Part shown: positions 1-12,875 of the stretch, in pieces
Layout of the letters: each line of letters opens with the position of its first letter
Numbering within the stretch: the stretch's first letter is position 1
DNA from: Deltaproteobacteria bacterium
GTDB lineage: Bacteria > Myxococcota_A > Polyangia > Haliangiales > Haliangiaceae
Direction of reading: 5' to 3'
NCBI GenBank assembly: GCA_020630875.1
Contig: JAHDIH010000001.1
Span: 558,001 to 622,000, forward strand
DNA: 64,000 nucleotides
Notes under the pieces: generated by a model
Seen by the model: the letters and a program-made list of their open reading frames with translations, nothing else
Told to the model about the DNA's origin: nothing
The model's database searches: none
Made by a program: the position numbers and the translations under genes

Positions 1-2
1 GG

Positions 3-3000
3 TTTGAGGCAGTAGAGGTTCTTCAGAAGCGTTCTCACGAAGAAGGGGGAGGCGCTGTATTATACGAGATTGGAAGAATCTACGAGGTTGAAATTGATGA
101 CATTGAAAGTGCGGTGGACGCCTATGCGTTGGCACTCGAAGGAAGTAACAAACACGAAGCAGCGTTGGAAGCTTTAGAGCGCTTGCTTGAGAAAAGCACC
201 GTCCGCGGCAGAGTCGCAGAGTTAATTGAACCAATTTACGTTTCGCGTCACGATTGGATTCGTTTGGTCCGTGTGCGAGAAGCCTCTTTGGAAGAAATCG
301 ACGATCCGCATGATCGGCAACAAGCGATGCTTGATATGGGTCGATTGCATGAAGATCAACTTGAAGACCTTGAAACAGCCAGTCGGTGGTACCTCGATGC
401 TCTGAAACAGGAGCCCGAGTCAGAAACCGCGAGGGAGCAGTTTGAAAGAGTTAGCGCAGTGCTTGAACGGTGGAATGAACAGGTGGAAGCGTATCAAAAT
501 ATCGCCGAAGTTGGCTCGTTTGGTGATGACACTCTAACGCGATACTACGAAGCGATAGCGAACGTGTTGCTCTACAAACTTGAACGACCGGTTGATGCCG
601 TGGACTATTTTGAGAAGGCTTTCGAAATTACCCGCGATAGCAAGTACTTCGATATGGCCGAGTCCGGTTTGTCGTCCAATTCGAAATGGGTGGAGCTTTG
701 CCGTCTCTACGAAAAGTATGCGGAAGAGTCTAGCGATGAGAGTGTAAGGCTCGAGGTTTGGAGTAAGTTTGCCCGGACCAATCTGAATATTCTGGATAAT
801 AAACCCGAAGCGATTCGGGGTTATTTGCAGGTGCTTGAAATCGATCCCGAATCAAGCGAAGCAGAAAAATCTCTAGAGGTCATCTATCGTGGCAGTAAAG
901 ATTGGACGTCTCTTACTGATTTGATTCGTAGTCGTATGGAAAATGCGGAGGGACAAGAGCAGGTGGCTCTGGGGATGAAACTTGCCGGACTACTATGCAA
1001 CGAAGCCGCACTTCCAGCAGAAGGCTTGAGTACTTACGAAGGACTGGTGCTCGATCATCAGCACGAACCCGCCTTGAAAGCGATTGAAGAACTTGCTGTT
1101 AACGAGAAGTTGCGTGAACAAGTGGTTGGTTTCTTGGAACCCATTTATCGTCAGGAAGATAGTTGGCAGAAACTGGTCGTCGTCTTGGATGCAAAGCTGT
1201 CCTACTTGAGCGACCCACAAGATAAAGCTATCTTGCTTAAAGAGATCGCTGAGCTTCATCGCAGTAGAGGGGGCGCCCCAAAACTTGCGTTAAAAGCGAT
1301 TTCCGATGCGTGGCAACTAAATCCTGATGATATCGACACGTACGAAGAACTGTGGGAAACGTGCAAACACTACAAAAGTTGGCTGCATTTCGTGAAGACG
1401 GTGGATGCTGTCGGCCCCGCCATTAGCGACCCCGAAATCACTAGAGCCGCACTAGGAAGACAAGCCCAAGTTTGGGAAAAAGGGCTTGGCAGTATTGCTG
1501 ATGCTACTGCATCTTGGGAGAAAAGACTGGCTGAAGATGCGTACGACGAAGAAGCTCTAAGCTCGCTTGAAAGACTGTACGAAACGAGTGACAACTACCT
1601 TGCTTTCTCTGAGTTGCTAAAAAAGCGCCTCGAGCAAGCTAGTGATGATGGTGCCGATGTACTGCTTAGGCTCGCTCCAATGTACGAAGAAAAGCTAGGG
1701 AACGACAAAGAAGCCGCGGAGTGCTGGTCGCAATTAACTGAGTTGCGTGAAGGAGACGTCGACGTTCTAGATGCGGTAATCAGGGTCAATCAGAGGATTG
1801 GAAACGAGACGGCGGTCATTGATGCTCAGATTCTTCGCGTAGACGCAACTGCAGATGAGAGTCAGCAGCAGGCAATGCGTAAAGATTTGATCGGCAGACT
1901 TTTGGGTAAGAAAAGAACCGAAGAGGCACTGGAGCAGGTCGAGCGTTACGTCTTGATATCGCCGGAAGACTTGTCGATGTTAAAAGTCAATGCAGAACTC
2001 TACGCTAAGGAAAAACGTTGGGAAGATTGCATTGGCATCCGTGATCAAATCACCAACTTGTCTAGCGGGAACCAAAAGATTGAAAGTGCTTTCGAGGTAG
2101 CTGAACTGTGCGCCGTTGAACTGTCCGATCATTTTTCTGCAATTGAACGCTACAAAGAGTTACTTGGGACCGCAGTGCACGATAAAGCTGTTGCGGCACT
2201 GGTTGCCTACGTCGAGCAAGGCGAACCGGCTGCGCAAGAAGTGCTTGAGTCTTACGGACAGGAATCGACTGACAAAAACGTACTGAAGAAGCTGTACAAA
2301 GCGCGACTCTCCACCTCAACAGAGGATATTTCAGAGACTCGGCTCAAGCTAGCAAAGATTCAATTCTCTGAAGACAATCATGATGATGCGTTAGACTTGT
2401 TACTAGAATCCATAGCTGACGGTTACACTAATTTGGAGGTTTTAAGCCTAGCCCGGGAGTGTGCAGAAACCGCCGGCGTAGAACCAAAGCTTTGCGCTGC
2501 GTTAGAAGCACGATGCTCTAGTGCGGTGGACCCGGAAGAAGTCTTAACTTGTGCAAAACTCGCGGCAAATTTAGCCGAGCATCGACTGGGAGATTTTGCG
2601 CGAGCGAGCAAGGTGCTTCGTACAGTGCTTCCCAACGCAGAGGACTCCCGCGTGCAATTGCTAGAATCCCTGGACAGACTCTATACTGCATGCGGCGACA
2701 GCTTAGGTCTGAGTGAAGTTTTGGCGATGAGGGTGGAAGAGGCGGAGGAGTCTCAGCAGCGGGCGGATTTATTGTTTCGACTCGCCGACCTTCACGAATC
2801 GAAGCAAGACTATGAGTCTGCTGTATCCGCTTACGTCGATGTGCTCGATTCAGATCCTGCGAGCTCTGCAGCGCGTGATGCGTTAGAGCGGCTGATGAGA
2901 ACGATGGAGTCCGGTCGCGGAGAAGTGATTGGAGTACTTGAATCTCTGTATCGTGATAGTGGAGAAAATGAACGGCTGGTGTTAGCTCTGGAAGCAAAAG

Positions 3001-5114
3001 CGTCGGAAGCTCCCACTGCGGTCGATAGAGCAGAGGTTTATCGAGAACTTTACGGCGTGTTGAGTGAAGAGCTTAGCTCCCCGGAGCGTGCTTTGGATAG
3101 TGCAGGAGCATGGTTGGCCTGCGATCCGGAGTCTGAAGCGGCGATCGAAGCTCTCCTCATTTGCACAGAACAAACCAACACGTGGGAACTGACAGTCGCG
3201 CGCCTGACGGATTTGACGAAAACCGCTCCTTCAACTACTCGCTTGAGGTTTATCGAAACCGTTGCAGACATCCAGCTAACGAAGATGGGAGACAATGCAT
3301 CTGCTACCAAATCCTTTGAACAGGCGATTAAACTCGGCTCTCGAGACCCACTGGCGATTCATCGAAAGTTAGCCGAGCTGTACAGGCAACAATCGGAAAA
3401 GACGAAACAACAACAATCGCTGGTCTACATCTCAAAGAATACCGATGATGAAGACGAAAGAGGGGACGTCTATACCAAGCTTGCAAGACTTTCTGAAGAG
3501 ATTGGAAACACCAACGCTGCGGTCCAATGGTGGAAGCAACTGCTTGATTTAGATTCGAGCGAAGAAGTAGCAAGAAATGCTATTGTTGACATTTGGCGTA
3601 GTGAAAGTAAGTGGGCTGAACTGGTGGAGTTTATGCAAGACCACCCACCGGTTGATGGTACTCAGCAAGCTAAGGAGCTGGTCGAGATCGCCAAGATACG
3701 CGAAGTTCAGATGAACGACCTGAACTCGGCAGTTACGGCCTGGAGTCGGGCGTCGGACGAACACCCTAACCCGGAACAAATTTTACCAGAGCTTGAGCGT
3801 GTGCTTCGACAACAAGGTGATTGGCCGGGGGTTATTGAGACCATTAGGAGGCGTTGCGACTTTGCAGACGGGGCTCAGCAAGTCGCACTATTGATGGACG
3901 GCTCAAAGGTCGCAAGTGAAGAGATGGGGGACTCCGACTTGGCCTTAGAACTCTTGAAGCAAGTGCTTGAAGCTTCACCAGACAACGCTGATGCTAATGC
4001 AGAAATGGTCCGCGTGATGAAAAGCGCCGAGCGATGGAATGAGCTTGCCGACTACTACGAAGAACTTGCAGCGATTCATAAATCAAAGGGGAACCTGAGA
4101 GAAGAAGTGATTGCTTTAACGCTTTGCGCTGAGGTTTTGGACAGCAAACTAAAGAATCCAGACGCCGCAGGTGATGTCCTCGAGACGATATTGTCCAAGG
4201 ACGAGAACTCGGTGCCGGCACTCACTGGTTTGGCTAGACTCTATCAAAACCAAGAAAACTGGGATGCATGCTCTGAGGTCTTGAAGAAAGCGTTGGCACT
4301 AAGGCCACAAGGAAAAGATGCGGCTTCGCTTTACGTAGGACTTGGCAATGTGACTCGGGCGAGGGAAGAAGACCTGACGGTCGCTTTCGGATACTTTGAA
4401 AAGGCGCTGGAGTTTGATAGTGGCAGCGAAGAAGCCATTGACGCAATAATCAGTATCGGAGAGACAACTTCGAACTATCAATTGGTAGCAGACATGTTGG
4501 CCAGAAAAGTCGCAATTGATCCGAAGTCACAAGGCTTGCAAATTGAATTGGCCAAGGCTTATCGGCTTTGTGGTCAGGCTGAAAAAGGCATTCCTCCTCT
4601 CGAAGAAGTCGCTAGGTTGAATCCTACTAACAAAGAAGTGGTTCAAGAGCTTGCACAACTGTACTTCGCTGCAAAGCAGTTTTCGAAAGCAAGTCCGATA
4701 TACGTTGGTCTTCTTGCTGAAGCAAAATCTGCCCGAAAAATGAAAGACGTATCGAATTACAGTCTAAGTTTGGGAGAAATATACAAAGCAGAAGGCAAGC
4801 AGCAGGAAGCTCAACAGTTATTGGAAGAAGCATTTAGGTTGAATCCAACAAACTTTAATACGATGAAGATGCTCGGGGAACTTTATCGAGAAAACCAAGT
4901 TTGGGATAAAGCGCAAAGAGTTTATCGGTCGTTGGTCCTGCAAACATTTGACGAAAAGGAAGCAGGGTTTTCCAAAGCCGACGTTTACTACTGGCTTGGT
5001 GAAATCCATATGCAACTAGGAGAAAAGTCGAAAGCTAAAGGTATGTTCTTCCGCGCTCGCGATTTGAAGCCTAACGACGAAAAGATAGCCGCAGCTATTG
5101 ATTCACTTGGGTAG
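3..5114 (+). CDS. Giant tetratricopeptide-repeat protein, 5' partial
   Basis: The reading frame is open to the left edge of the window, so the true start lies outside; 1703 residues are visible. The translation is almost entirely helical repeats of about 35-40 residues. Alternating acidic helices and recurrent W-x-x-L/V, A-x-x-x-Y/F and D-P-x-x-x-x-A positions are typical of degenerate TPRs, and the most canonical copies lie in the last 400 residues (for example ALTGLARLYQNQENWDACSE). No catalytic motif, membrane segment or lipobox is visible in this part. TPR arrays are protein-protein scaffolds; the partner cannot be inferred. It ends convergently, overlapping the last 12 bases of the following minus-strand gene, with no terminator between them. 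The TPR assignment is secure, the cellular role unknown. Confidence 0.9.
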   Translation, partial: FEAVEVLQKRSHEEGGGAVLYEIGRIYEVEIDDIESAVDAYALALEGSNKHEAALEALERLLEKSTVRGRVAELIEPIYVSRHDWIRLVRVREASLEEIDDPHDRQQAMLDMGRLHEDQLEDLETASRWYLDALKQEPESETAREQFERVSAVLERWNEQVEAYQNIAEVGSFGDDTLTRYYEAIANVLLYKLERPVDAVDYFEKAFEITRDSKYFDMAESGLSSNSKWVELCRLYEKYAEESSDESVRLEVWSKFARTNLNILDNKPEAIRGYLQVLEIDPESSEAEKSLEVIYRGSKDWTSLTDLIRSRMENAEGQEQVALGMKLAGLLCNEAALPAEGLSTYEGLVLDHQHEPALKAIEELAVNEKLREQVVGFLEPIYRQEDSWQKLVVVLDAKLSYLSDPQDKAILLKEIAELHRSRGGAPKLALKAISDAWQLNPDDIDTYEELWETCKHYKSWLHFVKTVDAVGPAISDPEITRAALGRQAQVWEKGLGSIADATASWEKRLAEDAYDEEALSSLERLYETSDNYLAFSELLKKRLEQASDDGADVLLRLAPMYEEKLGNDKEAAECWSQLTELREGDVDVLDAVIRVNQRIGNETAVIDAQILRVDATADESQQQAMRKDLIGRLLGKKRTEEALEQVERYVLISPEDLSMLKVNAELYAKEKRWEDCIGIRDQITNLSSGNQKIESAFEVAELCAVELSDHFSAIERYKELLGTAVHDKAVAALVAYVEQGEPAAQEVLESYGQESTDKNVLKKLYKARLSTSTEDISETRLKLAKIQFSEDNHDDALDLLLESIADGYTNLEVLSLARECAETAGVEPKLCAALEARCSSAVDPEEVLTCAKLAANLAEHRLGDFARASKVLRTVLPNAEDSRVQLLESLDRLYTACGDSLGLSEVLAMRVEEAEESQQRADLLFRLADLHESKQDYESAVSAYVDVLDSDPASSAARDALERLMRTMESGRGEVIGVLESLYRDSGENERLVLALEAKASEAPTAVDRAEVYRELYGVLSEELSSPERALDSAGAWLACDPESEAAIEALLICTEQTNTWELTVARLTDLTKTAPSTTRLRFIETVADIQLTKMGDNASATKSFEQAIKLGSRDPLAIHRKLAELYRQQSEKTKQQQSLVYISKNTDDEDERGDVYTKLARLSEEIGNTNAAVQWWKQLLDLDSSEEVARNAIVDIWRSESKWAELVEFMQDHPPVDGTQQAKELVEIAKIREVQMNDLNSAVTAWSRASDEHPNPEQILPELERVLRQQGDWPGVIETIRRRCDFADGAQQVALLMDGSKVASEEMGDSDLALELLKQVLEASPDNADANAEMVRVMKSAERWNELADYYEELAAIHKSKGNLREEVIALTLCAEVLDSKLKNPDAAGDVLETILSKDENSVPALTGLARLYQNQENWDACSEVLKKALALRPQGKDAASLYVGLGNVTRAREEDLTVAFGYFEKALEFDSGSEEAIDAIISIGETTSNYQLVADMLARKVAIDPKSQGLQIELAKAYRLCGQAEKGIPPLEEVARLNPTNKEVVQELAQLYFAAKQFSKASPIYVGLLAEAKSARKMKDVSNYSLSLGEIYKAEGKQQEAQQLLEEAFRLNPTNFNTMKMLGELYRENQVWDKAQRVYRSLVLQTFDEKEAGFSKADVYYWLGEIHMQLGEKSKAKGMFFRARDLKPNDEKIAAAIDSLG

Positions 5115-6359
5115 ACAACGAGACAGCACTCGGTTTGCGGCTATCGTTACCTCCCGGTGCACCGTTCCCATTTGCTTCCGTGCAATCGCTACTGCTTTTT
5201 GAGGGCACCTAGTAGATAGCGCGTGGAGGGCTGCGGCCTGGGCTCCAGGAAACGTAATGTCGCGCGCATGAGCTGATAGGATGCGGTTGGCAGAATGGTG
5301 GGTCGACTTTCCCAGGATACCAATCGCTTTTTGCAAGACCAATCGGGTGGACTCTGAACTGTAGCTTTGCGCCCTCAACTGCTTCACTAAGTTAACAAAA
5401 ACTTGCTGGTTTTTTTCCTCACTGAGAGAGAAGTAGTCGAGGAGGTATCGTCTCTTTCTACTATGTGATTTTTTCTCCAAGATTGCTTTCGTCGCTAGAC
5501 GCGTTGCAGTTTGCAATTGGCAAGTGCTCAGGGAGATAAGCGAGGCTAAGCGAACGTCCGACGCTTGTTCCTTTTTTGCGGAAAGTTCGAGGTCGGGTGC
5601 CAAAGTAGGGCAGTGTTTGGCACTTGCCTCTGCCGCAGCCTTTCTGACGAATGGCCACGGCTCTTCTGTCAATGATACTTTCAGTTGAGATGCAGTTTGC
5701 CTGGTAGCTTGCAGCGAGCGGACCATTGGATCTTCGTCGTTGGTGGGGGGCGTGATACTTTTAGAAATGGCCGCCGCGGCCAACCTGCGAATTGCTGTTT
5801 TCTCGGACTTGGAAAATTTACCAGGAGGACTGTCATAATGTTTTTTGGCCAACTGTTGCAAAGACGAGTCTGTTGTGGCTGAAATCGCACTTAGCGCCCA
5901 ATGGAGATTTTTATAGTCAGCGGGATGTCTGGTTAGATGAGTTTGGATTACGGAAGAAAGATCTTTGTTACTACCGCGCTTTACAAGCGACCATAAAAAT
6001 TTTGTCGGATGATGCTGCAGAGCGGTGCCCAGAGTTGTGATGTCATTATCAAGAGGTGACTTGAACTTTACTCTGAGAGCTCGACGGGCAGCTTCGTGTT
6101 GTTGAGAAAGAAACATCAGCAGGCTGGTTTTGTTGGCTAATAGCAGCTTACGTGCGCATCGTCGTCGTGCCGATTCGCTTAGACCTTCTGTCCATGCTGT
6201 GAACTCGTGAGGGCGGTCTTCATCGCCACAACGTTTTTCTGCGTCTTGCCGCTCCTTTTTGCAATGTGGGGTCTGGTCTTTGGGAAAGGAGAAACAGTTC
6301 CTGTCTGCCGCCGCGGTGTTTGCAAAAACAAGACTAAGTAGGATGATAAAGCTTCTCAC
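5103..6359 (-). CDS. Exported HEAT-repeat-like protein
   Basis: A 418-residue protein with an N-terminal signal peptide (hydrophobic core IILLSLVFANTA, probable cleavage near AAA-D around residue 19). The mature protein starts with a Cys-containing segment (four Cys within about 30 residues). It then consists of Ala/Lys/Arg-rich helical repeats such as RRLAAAAISKS and WPFVRKAAAEASAKH, which look like HEAT or Armadillo units. It is likely periplasmic or secreted and non-enzymatic. The start is GTG, with no Shine-Dalgarno but TATTGT six bases upstream, consistent with a leaderless message. Two other exported HEAT-type proteins occur in this window (26.1 and 28.9 kb). I do not recognise a named family. 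Confidence 0.75.
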   Translation of the reverse strand: MRSFIILLSLVFANTAAADRNCFSFPKDQTPHCKKERQDAEKRCGDEDRPHEFTAWTEGLSESARRRCARKLLLANKTSLLMFLSQQHEAARRALRVKFKSPLDNDITTLGTALQHHPTKFLWSLVKRGSNKDLSSVIQTHLTRHPADYKNLHWALSAISATTDSSLQQLAKKHYDSPPGKFSKSEKTAIRRLAAAAISKSITPPTNDEDPMVRSLQATRQTASQLKVSLTEEPWPFVRKAAAEASAKHCPTLAPDLELSAKKEQASDVRLASLISLSTCQLQTATRLATKAILEKKSHSRKRRYLLDYFSLSEEKNQQVFVNLVKQLRAQSYSSESTRLVLQKAIGILGKSTHHSANRILSAHARDITFPGAQAAALHALSTRCPQKAVAIARKQMGTVHREVTIAANRVLSRCLPK

Positions 6360-6365
6360 CGCTGA

Positions 6366-6371
6366 ACAATA
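6366..6371 (-). promoter_or_regulatory. Candidate -10 element (TATTGT) for a leaderless start
   Basis: TATTGT on the minus strand lies exactly six bases before the GTG start of the HEAT-like gene at 6359. No convincing -35 element is seen. It fits the TANNNT-at-5-to-9-nt pattern found before many first genes of this window. Confidence 0.3.
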
Positions 6372-6405
6372 GCGTGCTCTCTCATTTCGCGCTAGTGTCT
6401 CGCCA

Positions 6406-9191
<2,786 letters not shown>

Positions 9192-9280
9192 CGTTCGGGA
9201 ACCTTGGTTCCTTGACGCCAAATGTAGTAAATGATACGTGTGCAGGCGCTCGCGCGTTTTAACCGAGTAAGGAGTCTGAT

Positions 9281-9580
9281 ATGGGTGCCGCTAGTCCACT
9301 AGTAATGATGTTATTAATGTTCGCTGTTTTTTACTTCATCTTGATTCGTCCTCAAGTGAAGAGACAAAAGCAACACATGGAAATGCTTAACGCTTTGCAA
9401 AAAGGCGAAAAAGTTATCACTCGTGGCGGTATCGTAGGCAACATTATTAAGTCCAACGAGCGCGAACTCACGCTTCAACTAGACACGGACGTACGAATCA
9501 AAGTGCTGAGAACGCACATTGAGGGAAAATACATTAAGAACGATGATGAAGTAGTCAGCATCGAAAAAGACGCTTCTTAA
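9281..9580 (+). CDS. yajC: Preprotein translocase subunit YajC
   Basis: A 99-residue single-span inner-membrane protein that associates with SecDF. The N-terminal membrane segment MMLLMFAVFYFILIRPQ ends in the hallmark IRPQ, followed by K-R-Q-K and GGIVGNI (typically a GG(I/L)xG motif in YajC). It ends in an acidic tail. It has a proper ribosome-binding site (AAGGAG, eight bases before ATG), unlike many neighbours. It lies 13 bases before secD; the gap of about 90 bases after the lipoprotein gene could carry its own promoter. Confidence 0.96.
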   Translation: MGAASPLVMMLLMFAVFYFILIRPQVKRQKQHMEMLNALQKGEKVITRGGIVGNIIKSNERELTLQLDTDVRIKVLRTHIEGKYIKNDDEVVSIEKDAS

Positions 9581-9593
9581 TCGAGGACCAACC

Positions 9594-11585
9594 ATGGACA
9601 AAAAATTACGATTGAAGACGGTAGGTCTTCTGCTTCTCACCATTCTCGCCATTTGCGTGCTGTTGCCGACATTCGTGGGCGACAGTTTACCTTCTGGTTT
9701 CACGAACGTATTTTCTAAGAAAATCTCTAAAGGTATCGACATTGATGGCGGCTCCTACCTTGTGTACGATATCAACTTAGACAAAGCGGTGGACGATAAA
9801 GCGATTGAGATCAAACGCGACCTCAAATATCGAATGGAGAAGTCTGCCAAGGATCCCAAAAACGTTGGGGTGGTTACCGCCCCATCCAACCCCTTGGGCG
9901 CGGTAGTGGCGACCGTCACCGATGCCTCTACCTTGAGTGGCCTTAAGGCTGGGTTCATGGACGATTACGGCGATCAAGTGACCACCTACTCGTGTCCTTC
10001 TACTGTAGACGCCAGCAAGTCACTGTGCGTGAAGGTATCCAGCGACTACGCGCAAGACATCCGCGTGAAAGCGATCAAGCAGGCGGTCATCACCGTCGGA
10101 GACCGCATTAACAAAGGCGGAATCGGTGGAGCGACAGTTGTAGAAAAGGGCGACCAAATCATTGTAGAGCTTCCCGGGGCGGATGAGGAACTCACTAATC
10201 GAACGAAGAAACAAATTGAGCAAACCGCCAAGCTTGAGTTCAAGCTTGTAGACCAACCGCTTGCAGGCCAACCACAGAATACGATGGGCCGGCTAGTGGG
10301 GCTTGTTGCGCTTGCTAAACAAATGAACGACGGCACCACTCCCGCAGACGATACAAAAGTCAAAGCGTCGGTCCGCGATTTCGTTAGAGACTACGAACTG
10401 ACGTCGGTCACAACGCAACGACCTCACCAAAAGACGGGCAAAGTGTTCCAAGAGAATTACATTACGGCCCGGACTCGCACTGAGGCGATTAAAAAGGAAG
10501 ACGTCTCAAAATGGAACTGTGATGGTCTTACGTTGGCCCAAGAGCGCAAGCTAAAACTCGAAGGTGGCGACTGTAAAATAATCGGTCGAGATATCATCGA
10601 ACGCTTCCTCGGACTCGTAGCAACTGAGCATGGAATCAAAATCGATGACGACCATCAAATGGCTTACGGCACTTGGGACGAAGATGAAGCTCAAGGCGAC
10701 AAACTTTGGCGTACTTGGTACCTTTTCCGAGAAGCTGCGGTAGACGGAGCCCAGCTGATTGATGCAAGCCAAGGGTTTGATCAGGACAATAGCGCGGTGG
10801 TTAACATTACAATGAACCGCGTGGCTTCTGAAGCGTGGGCGGACATCACGACCAAGCAAACAGGCGCTCGTTTTGCGATTATGTTCAACGGAAAAGTTAA
10901 CAGCGCCCCGCATATTAATGAGCCGATTCGCGGTGGTTCTTCGCAAATCAGCATGGGGGCAGCTGGGCAAAAAGGGGTAGACGAAGCCAAAGCGATGGAA
11001 ACGTCACTCAAGTCTGGGTCGCTTCCTGCGCCACTCCAACTTCAAAGTGAGTCGCTTCGTGGACCCTCGCTTGGAAACGATGCCGTAGATAAAGCAAAAG
11101 TATCCTTCTTAATCGGGTCGCTTTTGGTGCTTCTCATCATGATGTACTACTACCGCAACAGCGGGGCAATCTCGCTGTTGTCACTAAGTCTCAACATTCT
11201 TCTCATGCTTGCGGTCCTTGTACAGTTCGAAGCTGCTCTCACGCTTCCGGGAATCGCAGCACTTGTCCTCACCGTCGGGATGGCGGTGGATGCCAACATC
11301 ATCGTGTACGAAAGGATTCGTGAAGAACTCAGGCTAGGTAAATCGGTTCGAGGCTCAGTGGACGCTGGATTCAAGCATGGGTTCTCGGCAATTTTGGATG
11401 GTCAGTTGACCACCGCAGTCGCCGCCTGGGTACTACTGCAATACACCTCAGAAGATGCGATTCGCGGTTTTGCAATCATGCTTCTTATCGGTATCGCATG
11501 TACTCTCTTTTCATCTTATTGGTGCACTAAGTTGTTCTTTGAACACTACGTGGGCCGTAAAAAAGACATCGTGATCGGGATATAG
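9594..11585 (+). CDS. secD: Protein translocase subunit SecD
   Basis: SecD uses the proton motive force to complete Sec-dependent export. The 663 residues show an N-terminal transmembrane helix (about 7-27), then GIDIDGGSYLVYDI, which matches the conserved G-I/L-D-x-x-G-G motif. A large periplasmic P1 domain with a head region follows (AVVNITMN...FAIMFNGKVNSAP, about residues 400-450). Five C-terminal helices from about residue 505 contain the conserved VGMAVDANIIVYERIREE motif and GFSAILDGQLTT. P1 is longer than in E. coli by an insertion of about 100 residues around 230-360, rich in charged residues. secF follows after eight bases with an AGGAG ribosome-binding site. Confidence 0.96.
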   Translation: MDKKLRLKTVGLLLLTILAICVLLPTFVGDSLPSGFTNVFSKKISKGIDIDGGSYLVYDINLDKAVDDKAIEIKRDLKYRMEKSAKDPKNVGVVTAPSNPLGAVVATVTDASTLSGLKAGFMDDYGDQVTTYSCPSTVDASKSLCVKVSSDYAQDIRVKAIKQAVITVGDRINKGGIGGATVVEKGDQIIVELPGADEELTNRTKKQIEQTAKLEFKLVDQPLAGQPQNTMGRLVGLVALAKQMNDGTTPADDTKVKASVRDFVRDYELTSVTTQRPHQKTGKVFQENYITARTRTEAIKKEDVSKWNCDGLTLAQERKLKLEGGDCKIIGRDIIERFLGLVATEHGIKIDDDHQMAYGTWDEDEAQGDKLWRTWYLFREAAVDGAQLIDASQGFDQDNSAVVNITMNRVASEAWADITTKQTGARFAIMFNGKVNSAPHINEPIRGGSSQISMGAAGQKGVDEAKAMETSLKSGSLPAPLQLQSESLRGPSLGNDAVDKAKVSFLIGSLLVLLIMMYYYRNSGAISLLSLSLNILLMLAVLVQFEAALTLPGIAALVLTVGMAVDANIIVYERIREELRLGKSVRGSVDAGFKHGFSAILDGQLTTAVAAWVLLQYTSEDAIRGFAIMLLIGIACTLFSSYWCTKLFFEHYVGRKKDIVIGI

Positions 11586-11593
11586 GAGCGAAC

Positions 11594-12817
11594 ATGTCAA
11601 CATCACACAAACCATTTCGTGAAATACTAAAACCTGGAACTAGCTTTGAGTTCGTTGGAAAAAATCGGCGTTGGGCGCTGGTTTCAGTCGCACTCATCAT
11701 CGCTAGTATCGCAATGTTGTTCGTTAACCGCAGCGTTCGCGGTGACTACTTAAACTGGAACATCGATTTCAAAGGAGGGACGGAACTTACATTCGAATTC
11801 CTCAAGGACGGCAAAGCGACTACCGTAGATCCTGCAGATATTCGGTCCGCGCTCAACAATGGAGGGTTCTCTGGATTCGAAGTCTCGGACGTAGAGTGGA
11901 ATGACGCCGATGAAATCAATCATACGGGCATCATGGTACGTACGCCTCAGTTCGGAATCATTAACAAAACGAAAGCCAAGGAAGTTTCCTCGGCATTCAT
12001 CAAGGAGTTTCCTGGTGTGGTCGTTGCTCGTTGGCGTGGTGACGACTTGTTTGTAAGATCAAGTACGCCGTTGAACGAAGCAGCGGTTAGCGCATTTCTT
12101 ACCAAGTACGAAATGGAAATGAAGCCTTGGCACAACGATACCGTTGAGATAACCGACGGCGAAATCAAAACTAAAGTTGCGGTGTGGGGACTCGACAGAC
12201 AAATGATGGGACTGTTCAAAAAGCAGATTCCTGGCGTTGAACCTAAACTCGAGGCTTCATTCGGAATCAGTGCTAAGGCGGGGGAACGTCTTCAGCGCGA
12301 CGGTCTACGTGCCTTGTTTTACGCAATCTTGCTCATCATGCTCTACCTTGCGTTCCGTTTCGACGTTCGCTACGCGCCTGGTGCGGTCGTGGCGCTCTTT
12401 CACGATGCTATCCTGGTGGTAGGGGTTTTCGCACTTGCGTGGCAACCAGTATCACTTACGACGCTTGCAGCTCTTCTTACCGTGATTGGCTATTCGGTGA
12501 ACGACACCGTGGTGATCTTTGACCGCATCCGAGAGAATGTAGACAAGCTAAAAGATAAGCGATTGGCTCGCGTCATCAATATTTCGCTTAACGAAACACT
12601 TTCCCGAACCTTGCTTACGTCTCTAACGCTTTTTGTTGTTACCCTGATGATGAACATTCTAGGGACCGGCCTAGTACGGAACTTTGCGTTCGCAATGAAT
12701 ATTGGAGTGATCGTCGGAGTTTACTCTTCCATCTTTGTGGCTGCGCCAGTACTGCTTTGGATTGACGACAAGTATTATTCTGGAAAGTCTCGTAGAAGGC
12801 GAGCAAAGGCCGAATAG
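11594..12817 (+). CDS. secF: Protein translocase subunit SecF
   Basis: Partner of SecD in the SecDF complex. The 407 residues contain an N-terminal helix (about 26-46), the signature NIDFKGGTELTFEF, a periplasmic loop, and five C-terminal helices. These helices contain AVVALFHDAILVVGVFAL and VIGYSVNDTVVIFDRIREN, both diagnostic of SecF. It is the last gene of the operon: a strong hairpin terminator begins 18 bases after the stop codon. Confidence 0.96.
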   Translation: MSTSHKPFREILKPGTSFEFVGKNRRWALVSVALIIASIAMLFVNRSVRGDYLNWNIDFKGGTELTFEFLKDGKATTVDPADIRSALNNGGFSGFEVSDVEWNDADEINHTGIMVRTPQFGIINKTKAKEVSSAFIKEFPGVVVARWRGDDLFVRSSTPLNEAAVSAFLTKYEMEMKPWHNDTVEITDGEIKTKVAVWGLDRQMMGLFKKQIPGVEPKLEASFGISAKAGERLQRDGLRALFYAILLIMLYLAFRFDVRYAPGAVVALFHDAILVVGVFALAWQPVSLTTLAALLTVIGYSVNDTVVIFDRIRENVDKLKDKRLARVINISLNETLSRTLLTSLTLFVVTLMMNILGTGLVRNFAFAMNIGVIVGVYSSIFVAAPVLLWIDDKYYSGKSRRRRAKAE

Positions 12818-12835
12818 TTCGATTTTTCAATGATG

Positions 12836-12858
12836 AAGGGGCTGCTTGTCAGCCCCTT
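12836..12858 (+). terminator. Intrinsic-type terminator after secF
   Basis: A perfect 9-bp stem AAGGGGCTG / CAGCCCCTT with the 5-base loop CTTGT, followed by TCGTTAT. It lies 18 bases after the secF stop and before recJ, so it likely ends the queA-secF transcription unit. The U-tract is weak. Confidence 0.7.
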
Positions 12859-12862
12859 TCGT

Positions 12863-12868
12863 TATGAT
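12863..12868 (+). promoter_or_regulatory. Candidate -10 element (TATGAT) before recJ
   Basis: TATGAT lies seven bases before the ATG at 12876, directly after the terminator hairpin. There is no ribosome-binding site at usable spacing. This supports 12876 as the recJ start and a leaderless transcript. No -35 element at standard spacing is seen. Confidence 0.3.
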
Positions 12869-12875
12869 GTTAAGG

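Noticed and set aside
2518..2997. 159-codon minus-strand frame inside the TPR gene
   Set aside because: Antisense to a continuous TPR coding region, with low-complexity Pro/Leu/Arg content and no start signals.
12846..12875. TTG start for recJ upstream of 12876
   Set aside because: The extension would translate through the perfect secF terminator stem.
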